From: Sphingosinicella sp. YJ22
GTDB lineage: Bacteria; Pseudomonadota; Alphaproteobacteria; Sphingomonadales; Sphingomonadaceae
Assembly: GCF_011320075.1 (NCBI RefSeq)
Contig: NZ_JAANPA010000038.1
Location: 1-32,431 of the forward strand
DNA: 32,431 bases
Reading direction: 5' to 3'
Shown here: in pieces, positions 26,123 through 32,431 of the stretch
Numbering within the stretch: position 1 is the first letter of the stretch
Layout of the letters: every line of letters starts with the position of its first letter
Position numbers and translations under genes: made by a program
Notes under the pieces: model-generated
Database searches by the model: none
What the model saw: the letters and a program-made list of their open reading frames with translations, nothing else
What the model was told of the DNA's origin: nothing

Positions 26123-26183
26123 GCAACGCTCCGTTGCACCTTCTGATGTGATTCTGCTCTAGTGAATCACATTACGATGTGAT
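26123..26183. promoter_or_regulatory. Hairpin and two overlapping ATGTGAT dyads upstream of ribB
   Basis: GCAACG/CGTTGC (26123-26137) is a short hairpin after the ribE stop. Next comes ATGTGATTC (26146-26154) with GAATCACAT (26164-26172), an exact 9-bp inverted repeat with a 9-base spacer. The second arm is reused in ATCACAT-TACG-ATGTGAT (26166-26183), a perfect 7-bp dyad. GATTC and GAATC are both GANTC, the CcrM methylation site. No FMN riboswitch is present in this short gap. Repressor-operator function is inferred. Confidence 0.6.
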
Positions 26184-26194
26184 ACCAGCCGCCC

Positions 26195-27484
26195 ATGAGC
26201 ACCATCCTTATCGACCGCCTCAACGATCTCGTCGCCGCCGGGGAGATGAGCCGGTCCGGCCTCGCCCGCGCCGCCGGGCTCCACCCCAATTCGCTTCGCC
26301 GCCTCGGCGAGGCCGACTGGAACCCGACCGCCGAGACCCTGATGAAGCTCGAGCGCTTCCTCGCCAGCGGGCCGGGTGACGTCATGGCGTCGCCCGAGCA
26401 GATCATCGACGAGGCGCGCAACGGCCGCATGTTCATCCTCGTCGACGACGAGGACCGCGAGAATGAGGGCGACCTCGTCATCCCCGCCCAGATGGCGACT
26501 CCCGAGGCGATCAACTTCATGGCCCGCCACGGCCGCGGCCTGATCTGCCTGACCCTGACCAGGGATCGCGTCGAGCAGCTCGGGCTCGAGCCGATGAGCC
26601 GCAACAACGGCACCCGCCACGAGACCGCCTTCACTACCTCGATCGAGGCGCGCGAGGGCGTCACCACTGGCATCTCGGCCGGCGACCGCGCCCGCACCAT
26701 CTCGGTCGCGATCGACTCCGGCAAGGGCCGCGACGACATCGTCACCCCGGGCCATGTCTTCCCGCTGATGGCGCGCGACGGCGGTGTCCTCGTCCGCGCC
26801 GGCCACACCGAGGCGGCGGTCGATGTGTCGCGCCTCGCCGGGCTCAACCCCTCGGGCGTGATCTGCGAGATTCTGCGCGAGGACGGGACCATGGCCCGCC
26901 TCGACGACCTCATCCCCTTCGCCAAGCTTCACGGGATGAAGATCGGCACGATCCGCGACCTCATCGCCTACCGGCTGCGCAAGGACCGCCTGCTCGAGGA
27001 GACCGCCTCCGCCAAATTCGACAGCCGCTGGGGCGGCACCTGGACCGCGCGCACCTTCGTCAACAAGGCCGGCGGCCAAGAGCATGTCGCGCTCGTCAAG
27101 GGCGCGATCGACCCGAGCCAGCCGGTGCTGGTCCGAATGCATGCCCTCGACCTCCTCTCCGACGGCTTCGGCGAGGCGTCGGACCGCGGCCGACTGCTCG
27201 AAGGCGCGATGCAGCAGATCGGCGACGCCGGCTCGGGCGTCATCGTGGTCATCAACCGCAACATGCCAGGCGCGCTGTCGCGGGCGCTCAAGGTCCGCTC
27301 GGGCCAGCCGGCGCAACCCGACAATGAGGCGCTGCGCGATTATGGCGTCGGCGCGCAGATCCTCGCAGCGCTCGGAGTCCACGACATGATCCTGCTCACC
27401 AACACCCATCACGCGCCCGTCGCGCTCGCCGGCTACGGTCTATCGATCGTCGAGGAGCGGCCGATTCCGCTGGCGGCCCGCTGA
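26195..27484 (+). CDS. ribB: DHBP synthase with N-terminal HTH and degenerate GCH II domain
   Basis: A 429-residue, three-part protein. Residues about 5-58 form an XRE-like helix-turn-helix ([20 protein letters not shown], then [12 protein letters not shown]). Residues about 65-270 are 3,4-dihydroxy-2-butanone 4-phosphate synthase, with [11 protein letters not shown] at 84-94, [12 protein letters not shown] and [14 protein letters not shown]. Residues about 285-425 resemble GTP cyclohydrolase II, but the three zinc Cys of E. coli RibA are replaced by Asp319, Asp330 and Gly332, and the RQEGRNIGL loop is altered. RibB activity is likely; cyclohydrolase activity is not. This is like the described RibBX proteins, with an extra DNA-binding-like domain. 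ribH follows after 2 bases. The upstream dyads suggest self-regulation. Confidence 0.93.
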   Translation: MSTILIDRLNDLVAAGEMSRSGLARAAGLHPNSLRRLGEADWNPTAETLMKLERFLASGPGDVMASPEQIIDEARNGRMFILVDDEDRENEGDLVIPAQMATPEAINFMARHGRGLICLTLTRDRVEQLGLEPMSRNNGTRHETAFTTSIEAREGVTTGISAGDRARTISVAIDSGKGRDDIVTPGHVFPLMARDGGVLVRAGHTEAAVDVSRLAGLNPSGVICEILREDGTMARLDDLIPFAKLHGMKIGTIRDLIAYRLRKDRLLEETASAKFDSRWGGTWTARTFVNKAGGQEHVALVKGAIDPSQPVLVRMHALDLLSDGFGEASDRGRLLEGAMQQIGDAGSGVIVVINRNMPGALSRALKVRSGQPAQPDNEALRDYGVGAQILAALGVHDMILLTNTHHAPVALAGYGLSIVEERPIPLAAR

Positions 27485-27486
27485 CC

Positions 27487-27909
27487 ATGGCGAAATTCCT
27501 GATCGTCGAGGCGCGCTTCTACGCGCACCTGAATGACATGCTCGTCGCCGGCGCCACCGCCGCGCTTCAAGCAGCCGGCCACCAGGTCGAGGTCGTGACC
27601 GTGCCCGGCGCGCTCGAAATCCCCGCCGCAATCTCCCTCGCCGCCGAGAGCGGCCGTTATGACGGCTTCGTCGCCATCGGCGTGGTGATCCGCGGCGAGA
27701 CCTATCATTTCGAGATCGTCGCGGGCGAGAGCGCGCGCGGCATCATGGCCCTCACCCTCGACGGCCTCGCCATCGGCAACGGCATCCTCACGGTCGAGGA
27801 CGAGGCCCAGGCCCTGGTCCGCGCCGATCCCGCGCAGAAGGACAAGGGCGGCGAGGCGGCCAAGGCCGCGCTCGCCCTGCTCGACCTTCGCGAGAAGTTC
27901 GGGCGCTAG
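27487..27909 (+). CDS. ribH: 6,7-dimethyl-8-ribityllumazine synthase
   Basis: A 140-residue lumazine synthase that condenses the RibB product with the ribityl-aminopyrimidine. Characteristic features are [15 protein letters not shown], the [21 protein letters not shown] active-site strand (core RGETYHFE), and [13 protein letters not shown]. It is slightly shorter than typical proteins of about 155 residues, with a short N-terminus. The ATG lies 2 bases after ribB, so both are translated from one message. nusB, a frequent follower of ribH, is absent; the next gene is convergent. Confidence 0.95.
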   Translation: MAKFLIVEARFYAHLNDMLVAGATAALQAAGHQVEVVTVPGALEIPAAISLAAESGRYDGFVAIGVVIRGETYHFEIVAGESARGIMALTLDGLAIGNGILTVEDEAQALVRADPAQKDKGGEAAKAALALLDLREKFGR

Positions 27910-27912
27910 CGC

Positions 27913-28524
27913 CTATTCGACCGGAATCAGCACCTCGGCGCGGCGCAGCGGGCCGGGGATCCGCTCCGAATTGTAGAAGGCGCGTTCGGCGGGGCCGGTC
28001 GGCTTGAGCTTCTTGGCGCCGACCCAGCTTTCGAGCTGGGCCTCGCGCGCGCCCAGCGCCGCGCTGACCGGGCCGCCGTGGAAGCGCAGCGCCGCCACCC
28101 GCCGCGGCGGGATCGTCGCGATCCTGATGTCCGTGCCGGGCTCGGGCACGGAATCGGCCGTATAGTAAGCGGGCATCACGAAGCGGGTGAGCCAGCCGCC
28201 GCCGGGCGCGGGAGACGACAGGACCGGCGCCGTCATCGCCACCTTCTCGCCTTCGCGGTGGCGGGCGAAGATATAGTCGGCGAGCCGTGCGAAGCCCTGG
28301 TCGAGGCCATGCTCGCGGTCGCCCTGCACCACCGTCTCGGCGACCAGCAACGCGGGATAGTCGCGCAGCTCGAAGTCGCCATCCTCCTCGATTATCCGGT
28401 AATTGGGCTTCTCGACCGAGCGCTCGCGGTAGAGGAACCAGCCCGCGCCGAGCAAGGCGACCGCGCCCGCCGCGCCGTAAGCGAGCCTTCGCCGCCCGCT
28501 GCCTCGCTTGCCCGCTTCCGTCAT
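27913..28524 (-). CDS. SOUL family heme-binding protein
   Basis: A 203-residue protein with one N-terminal membrane helix (about 13-31), followed by a SOUL/HBP domain. Visible features are NYRIIEEDGDFELRDYPALL near the domain start (core FELRDYP), FARLADYIFARHREGEKVAMTAPV (core EKVAMTAPV), FVMPAYY and the C-terminal LIPVE. The EKIAMTAPV-type motif is the strongest family mark. SOUL proteins bind heme or tetrapyrroles; the bacterial role is not established. The ATG at 28524 follows GGGAGAGACGAGG. It is convergent with ribH with only 3 bases between stops. Confidence 0.87.
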   Translation of the reverse strand: MTEAGKRGSGRRRLAYGAAGAVALLGAGWFLYRERSVEKPNYRIIEEDGDFELRDYPALLVAETVVQGDREHGLDQGFARLADYIFARHREGEKVAMTAPVLSSPAPGGGWLTRFVMPAYYTADSVPEPGTDIRIATIPPRRVAALRFHGGPVSAALGAREAQLESWVGAKKLKPTGPAERAFYNSERIPGPLRRAEVLIPVE

Positions 28525-28621
28525 GCCTCGTCTCTCCCTTGCCAGCCCGGCGATTAAGACCGGGTCGCCGATGAGTCGATATGGCCTTTCACCCCCCGGC
28601 TGTGCCAAGGCCCGCGCACCG

Positions 28622-29512
28622 ATGCAGCCGCTCGCGCCCCGCCTGGCATTTCCCGCCCTGATCGTCGCCAACCTGTTCCTGGCGGCCGGCCCATGGATGG
28701 TGCGCCTCACCGATGTCGGCCCGGTCGCCGCCGGCTTCTGGCGTCTCGCCCTCGCGCTGCCGCTGCTCGCTGCGCTCGCCGTCTGGCAGCAGAAGGGCAA
28801 GCCGCTTCCCGCCTGGAGCCTGGTCGGAGCCGTCGTCATCGGCGGCCTGTTCTTCGCAGCCGACCTCGCCGCCTGGCATGTCGGAATCCTCCAGACCAAG
28901 CTCGCCAACGCCACCCTGTTCGGCAATTTCGCGAGCTTCCTGTTCGCGATCTACGGCTTCATCCTGCTCCGCCGGCTTCCCGACCGGGTTCAGGGCGGTG
29001 CTGTGCTGCTCGCCGTCCTCGGCACCTTCCTGCTGCTCGGCAGCAGCTACGAGCTGTCGCCCGACAACCTCGTCGGCGACCTGTTCTGCCTGCTCGCCGG
29101 CCTGTTCTACACCTTCTACCTGGTCGCGGTGGACCGGGCGCGGCGCAGCCTCGCGCCTTTCCCGACGCTCGCCATCGCCACCGCCGCCGGCACCCTGCCG
29201 ATCCTGCTCTTCGCCATCCTGCTCGGCGAACAGGTCATGCCCGGCGACTGGGGCCCGGTCATCCTGCTGTCGATCGGCAGCCAGCTGATCGGCCAGTCGC
29301 TGCTCGTCTTCGCGATGGGCCATCTGAGCCCAGTGGTCACCGGCCTCGGACTGCTCACCCAGCCCATCGCCGCTGCGGCGATCGGCTGGGGCGTCTATGG
29401 CGAGCGGCTGGGGGCGGTCGACCTGGCGGGCGCGTTGCTGATCTGCGTCGGCCTCGTCCTCATCCGTCTGCCGCAGCGCGGCCTTGCCACCAATCCGTCC
29501 GAGGATCATTGA
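28622..29512 (+). CDS. EamA family (DMT superfamily) transporter
   Basis: A 296-residue membrane protein with about ten helices arranged as two EamA repeats, in the usual size range for drug/metabolite exporters. Key stretches are RLTDVGPVAAGFWRLALALP in repeat one, and SQLIGQSLLVFAMGHLSPVV and LTQPIAAAAIGWGVYGERLG in repeat two, the latter being the typical EamA end. The substrate is unknown. I chose the ATG at 28622, since the upstream ATG at 28571 adds a non-hydrophobic 17-residue tail; neither has a strong ribosome-binding site. COQ9 follows after 6 bases. Confidence 0.85.
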   Translation: MQPLAPRLAFPALIVANLFLAAGPWMVRLTDVGPVAAGFWRLALALPLLAALAVWQQKGKPLPAWSLVGAVVIGGLFFAADLAAWHVGILQTKLANATLFGNFASFLFAIYGFILLRRLPDRVQGGAVLLAVLGTFLLLGSSYELSPDNLVGDLFCLLAGLFYTFYLVAVDRARRSLAPFPTLAIATAAGTLPILLFAILLGEQVMPGDWGPVILLSIGSQLIGQSLLVFAMGHLSPVVTGLGLLTQPIAAAAIGWGVYGERLGAVDLAGALLICVGLVLIRLPQRGLATNPSEDH

Positions 29513-29518
29513 AGCGCC

Positions 29519-30190
29519 ATGGACCAGGCCGCCGCCATCCCGCCCGCCGACATGACCCTCGATGAGCTGAAGGAGGCGCTCGCGCCCTTGCTCGCCGGCC
29601 ACACCGCCTTCGACGGCTGGACGGAGCGGGCGCTCGCCATGGCCGCGTCCGAGCTCGGAGTTCCGGCCGAACGGGCGCGGATCGCCTTCCCCGGCGGCGC
29701 GGTCGAGATGATCGACGCCTGGTTCGACTGGGTCGACCGCTCGATGCTGCTCGCTTTCCCGCCCGAGCGGATCGCGGCGATGAAGATCCGCGAGCGCATC
29801 GGCGAGCTGATCCTGTTCCGATTCCAGCTCCTGCGTCCCCATCGCGAGGCGCTTCGGCGCGCGCTCGCCACGCTTGCCATGCCGCAGAATGCGGTCGCCG
29901 CCGGCCGCCTCGCCTGGCGCAGCGCCGACCGCATCTGGCGCACCGCCGGCGACACCGCGACCGATTACAATCACTACACAAAGCGTGCGATCCTGATCGG
30001 CGTCTACGCCTCGACCACCTTCGTCTTCCTCGACGACGAAAGCGACGACCTGGCCGCGACCCGCGCCTTCCTCGCCCGCCGCATCGACGACGTGATGAAG
30101 TTCGAGAAGGTGAAAGCACAGTTCACCGCTCGCGCTGCCCGCCGCCCCTCGCTGAGCCGTTTCCTCGGGCGCCTGCGCTACCCGAACTGA
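29519..30190 (+). CDS. COQ9 family ubiquinone biosynthesis protein
   Basis: A 223-residue helical protein with a TetR-like N-terminal part and the COQ9 core: GWTERALAMAASELGVP near residue 40, GGAVEMIDAWFDWVDRSM, KIRERIGELILFRFQLLRPH (core IRERIGELILFR), and SADRIWRTAGDTATDYNHYTKRAIL (core DTATDYNHYTKR). COQ9 binds isoprenoid lipids and helps COQ7 hydroxylate ubiquinone precursors in eukaryotes; the alphaproteobacterial protein likely has the same auxiliary role. It is closely linked to the EamA gene. The C-terminus is basic. Possible weak hairpin GGCGG/CCGCC follows the stop. Confidence 0.9.
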   Translation: MDQAAAIPPADMTLDELKEALAPLLAGHTAFDGWTERALAMAASELGVPAERARIAFPGGAVEMIDAWFDWVDRSMLLAFPPERIAAMKIRERIGELILFRFQLLRPHREALRRALATLAMPQNAVAAGRLAWRSADRIWRTAGDTATDYNHYTKRAILIGVYASTTFVFLDDESDDLAATRAFLARRIDDVMKFEKVKAQFTARAARRPSLSRFLGRLRYPN

Positions 30191-30312
30191 GGCGGACGCG
30201 TCTTGGTTGAGACCGCCTTAACCGTGGCTTCTCGCGGTCCATTAATTAGCTTTCGTTAGGCCTTTCTCATCGCGGGAGGGGGCGTCCGCGTCGCAGAAGG
30301 AACGTCGGCGAA

Positions 30313-31518
30313 GTGGACGGAGTGGGTTATGGCGGTTCGGCGCGCTTGCGCGCCACCCGCTGGCTTCTCGATATCGGCAGGGACATTCCGGCGCCCGTGC
30401 GCGCCCGTCTGCTCGCCAACGTCTACGGCTCGCTGACCATCTATGTCGGGGCCGTCTTCAACACGATCCTCATCGCCGCCATCCTCGCCGCGCGCATCGA
30501 TACGCCCCTGCTCTACATCTGGGCAGGCTTCGAGATCCTGCTCGCCGCGGTGAGGCTCCAGGTGCTGCTCGTCTGCCGCCGCGCCAGCGAGAAGGGCGCG
30601 CCGGCGCCCGTCGACCTCTACGTCATTCTGTCGCTTCTGTGGGGCGCCGGCATAGGCCTGGGCACATTCGCGGTGGTGATGAGCGGCGATTGGGTCGCGG
30701 CGACGATCGCCGGCATGTCGATGGCGGCCATGCTCGGCGGACTGTCCTTCCGCTATTTCGGCGCGCCGCGGCTCGCCTGCGCGATGCTGATCGTCTCGAC
30801 CTTGCCGGGAGCGATCGCCTGCGGCCTCTCGGGCGAGCCGATCCTGCTCGTCGCCGCCCTCCAGATGCCGCTCTATGTGGTGATCATGACCCGCGCCGCC
30901 TGGTGGATGAACGGCACCATGGTCGCAGCCTTGTGCGCCGAGCACGAGAACGGGCATCGCGCCCGCCACGACGCTCTGACCGGCCTCCTCAACCGCACCG
31001 GTCTCGCCGATGCGATCGCGGCGGCGCCTGCCGGCCTGCGCCTCGGCTGCCTGTTCCTCGATCTCGACGGGTTCAAGCGGGTCAACGACACGATGGGCCA
31101 CGCGGCTGGCGACGACCTGCTGGCGATGGTCGCCGCCCGCCTGCGCGACACGATGAAAACGGGCGACATCTTCGCCCGGATCGGCGGCGACGAATTCCTG
31201 CTTGTCGCGCCGATGGCGAGCGCGGCCCATGCCCGCGACCGCGGCGAGGCGATGATCGCCGCCGTCGCCGGCCTCCCCTATGTCATCGGCTCGCAGGGCG
31301 TGCTGATCGGCGCCAGCGTCGGCGCCGCGCTTCAGGGCGACAAGGCGCGCAGTCTCGAGGCGATGATCGCCGCGGCCGACGAGGCCCTGTACCGCGCCAA
31401 GTCGGGCGAGCGCTGCTGCTGCGTGGTCGCCGACGAAGCCGACGACGAGGAGGCCGGAAGACCCCTCCCGCCGCAGCTAAGCGATCTGCGAACGGCCGCC
31501 CACGCGGCGCATCGCTGA
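30313..31518 (+). CDS. Membrane-anchored diguanylate cyclase (GGDEF)
   Basis: A 401-residue protein. The N-terminal ~205 residues contain about six membrane helices in a sensor-like module that I cannot name. A GGDEF domain follows (about 215-375), with DALTGLLNRTG, DLDGFKRVNDTMGHAAGDDL (core DLDGFKRVND) and GGDEF at 291-295. It should make c-di-GMP from two GTP. The inhibitory I-site RxxD is KTGD (282-285), with Lys for Arg, so product inhibition may be weak. The C-terminal tail has a CCC run and is acidic. Start is GTG at 30313 after AAGGAA. The 122-bp upstream gap shows no clear promoter. Confidence 0.88.
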   Translation: MDGVGYGGSARLRATRWLLDIGRDIPAPVRARLLANVYGSLTIYVGAVFNTILIAAILAARIDTPLLYIWAGFEILLAAVRLQVLLVCRRASEKGAPAPVDLYVILSLLWGAGIGLGTFAVVMSGDWVAATIAGMSMAAMLGGLSFRYFGAPRLACAMLIVSTLPGAIACGLSGEPILLVAALQMPLYVVIMTRAAWWMNGTMVAALCAEHENGHRARHDALTGLLNRTGLADAIAAAPAGLRLGCLFLDLDGFKRVNDTMGHAAGDDLLAMVAARLRDTMKTGDIFARIGGDEFLLVAPMASAAHARDRGEAMIAAVAGLPYVIGSQGVLIGASVGAALQGDKARSLEAMIAAADEALYRAKSGERCCCVVADEADDEEAGRPLPPQLSDLRTAAHAAHR

Positions 31519-31551
31519 GGCGACATAGGACTCGCTTTCGCCTACTTCTAT

Positions 31552-31566
31552 TGATAATCACTCGCA
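31552..31566 (+). promoter_or_regulatory. Fur-like half site or -10 element immediately before feoA
   Basis: TGATAAT-C-ACTCGCA matches a 7-1-7 Fur box, with a perfect left half and 4 of 7 in the right half. It ends only 3 bases before the feoA ATG. GATAAT (31553-31558) could also serve as a -10 element, which would put the transcript start at or near the ATG. No ribosome-binding site is visible. Iron control is expected for feoAB; the site itself is tentative. Confidence 0.4.
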
Positions 31567-31569
31567 GCA

Positions 31570-31872
31570 ATGACTCTGCGCCTCGATCAATTGCCGTTTC
31601 GCCAAGCCGCGACCGTCATCTCCGTCGACTGGTCCCAGCTCACCGATGCCGATGCCCTGCGCCTGCGCAATCTCGGCCTCGACGAAGGCGTTCAGGTCGA
31701 GGCGCTGCACGGCGCGCCGTTCGGCCGCGATCCGCTCGCCATCCGCATCGGCCGAATGACTCTGGCGATGCGCCGCGCCCATGCGCGGGTGATCGGAGTC
31801 GCGCCGCTCGCCGCCGCCGAGCCGGCCGCTTCCATTCCTGACGGCGTTGCGGCGGGCCTGGCAGCAGAATGA
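31570..31872 (+). CDS. feoA: Ferrous iron transport protein A
   Basis: A 100-residue protein with an SH3-like FeoA fold. Marks are MTLRLDQLPFRQAATVISVD at the start, RLRNLGLDEGVQVEALHGAP (core RNLGLDEGVQVE) and the C-terminal DPLAIRIGRMTLAMRRAHARVI (core IRIGRMTLAMRR). FeoA assists FeoB in Fe2+ uptake at the inner membrane. Its stop overlaps the feoB start (ATGA at 31869-31872). A Fur-like element abuts the start, and no ribosome-binding site is visible. The Ala-rich C-terminal tail is longer than in E. coli FeoA. Confidence 0.92.
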   Translation: MTLRLDQLPFRQAATVISVDWSQLTDADALRLRNLGLDEGVQVEALHGAPFGRDPLAIRIGRMTLAMRRAHARVIGVAPLAAAEPAASIPDGVAAGLAAE

Positions 31873-32431
31873 CCTCAATTCCGCTCGTCGCGGTCGTCGG
31901 CAACCCCAATGCCGGCAAGAGCGCCCTGTTCAACATGCTGACCGGCGCTCGCCAGAAGGTCGGCAATTATCCCGGAGTCACCGTCGAGCGTAAGTCGGGG
32001 CGGCTCAGCCTGGCCGACGGCCGCCCGGCCGAGCTGGTCGACCTTCCCGGCGCCTACAGCCTTGAGCCTTCGAGCCCCGACGAGGCGGTGACCCGCGACG
32101 TCGTGCTCGGCCGCCAGGAAGGCGAGCGCCTGCCCGACGCCTTGCTGCTCGTCCTCGACGCGACCAATCTCGACAATCATCTGCGCTTCGCGCTGCAGGT
32201 GATCGGCCTCGGCATCCCCACCGTCGTCGCGCTCAACATGGTCGACCTCGCCCGCCGCGACGGCCTCAAGATCGACCCGACCGTTCTTGCCGCCGAGCTC
32301 GGCGCACCGGTGATCGAGACCGTGGCGGTGCGCCGCCGCGGCGCCGACTCGCTGCGCGAGGCGCTGTCCGAGGCGGTCGCGGCGCCGCGCGGCGCGGGGT
32401 CGGCGCCGGAGGTCGGAAGAGCACACGCCTG
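31869..32431 (+). CDS. feoB: Ferrous iron transport protein B, N-terminal GTPase part (cut by window edge)
   Basis: Only the first ~180 residues are visible. They form the cytoplasmic G domain: G1 is GNPNAGKS (11-18), G2 lies in VGNYPGVTVE, G3 is DLPG followed by AYSLEPSSPDE, and G4 is NMVD. The membrane permease half, which moves Fe2+, is beyond the edge. The ATG overlaps the feoA stop (ATGA). The final 22 bases match adapter sequence rather than gene sequence, so the last 7-8 encoded residues should be disregarded. Confidence 0.93.
   Translation, partial: MTSIPLVAVVGNPNAGKSALFNMLTGARQKVGNYPGVTVERKSGRLSLADGRPAELVDLPGAYSLEPSSPDEAVTRDVVLGRQEGERLPDALLLVLDATNLDNHLRFALQVIGLGIPTVVALNMVDLARRDGLKIDPTVLAAELGAPVIETVAVRRRGADSLREALSEAVAAPRGAGSAPEVGRAHA
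32410..32431. other. Likely Illumina adapter remnant at contig end
   Basis: The last 22 bases equal the common TruSeq read-1 adapter start (AGATCGGAAGAGCACACG followed by TCTG) at 20 of 22 positions. The differences are A to G at 32412 and T to C at 32428. The adapter was recalled from memory. The reverse strand encodes MCSSDL, a peptide often seen in adapter-contaminated proteins. Confidence 0.85.

Noticed and set aside
26123-26194. Possible FMN riboswitch before ribB
   Set aside because: The gap is too short (72 bases) and lacks the conserved RFN sequence blocks; only a small hairpin and dyads are present.
30191-30225. Terminator after COQ9 gene (GGCGG/CCGCC)
   Set aside because: The stem has a bulge and no T-run, so it is too weak to list as a feature.

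Overview
The window looks like a complete short contig from a high-GC alphaproteobacterium, most likely a sphingomonad (Sphingomonadales). Supporting signs are the strongly GC-biased third codon positions, COQ9, DUF4170, a DUF3426 zinc-ribbon protein beside ftsEX, a RibB protein with a degenerate GTP cyclohydrolase II half, and many GTGA/ATGA stop-start overlaps. This placement is inference, because no rRNA or tRNA gene is present. Both ends cut genes. The last 22 bases resemble a sequencing adapter, so the right edge is probably an assembly artefact.

Layout. 0-6.4 kb: a truncated gamma-glutamyltransferase lipoprotein gene, a long-chain acyl-CoA synthetase preceded by a strong dyad, a 6-phosphofructokinase, a MATE exporter and a zinc-ribbon/DUF3426 membrane protein. 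6.5-10.5 kb: a tight five-gene operon, ftsE-ftsX-YdcF-plsC-GH84, which couples cell-envelope genes to a leaderless O-GlcNAcase-like glycosidase. 10.6-15.2 kb (minus strand): PilZ/zinc-ribbon protein, a secreted hypothetical protein, pheS and pheT. 15.3-19.3 kb: a DUF5996 protein, then a RamB/ScfR-type regulator divergent from isocitrate lyase (glyoxylate shunt) and a DUF4170 protein. 19.4-21.9 kb (minus strand): prs, an SDR oxidoreductase, rpmI and rplT. 22-23.3 kb: glutamyl-tRNA synthetase. 23.4-27.9 kb: a TonB-type protein behind a 35-bp dyad, a small membrane protein, and the riboflavin genes ribD-ribE-ribB(X)-ribH. 27.9-32.4 kb: a SOUL heme-binding protein, an EamA transporter, COQ9, a membrane diguanylate cyclase, and feoA-feoB (truncated).

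How the genes work together. The riboflavin block encodes deaminase/reductase, DHBP synthase, lumazine synthase and riboflavin synthase, but no active GTP cyclohydrolase II: the RibA-like half of RibB has lost its zinc cysteines. RibB also carries an N-terminal XRE-like helix-turn-helix, and its own upstream region has two overlapping ATGTGAT dyads. This suggests a self-regulating biosynthetic enzyme and is my best candidate for an undescribed system. The second candidate is the cytoplasmic GH84 enzyme in the ftsEX operon. Acetate/fatty-acid use is represented by acyl-CoA synthetase, isocitrate lyase and its likely regulator.

No CRISPR array, transposase, prophage, rRNA or tRNA was seen. No gene-free stretch exceeds 300 bases; the longest is 1143-1340, and the notable gaps are described as features.
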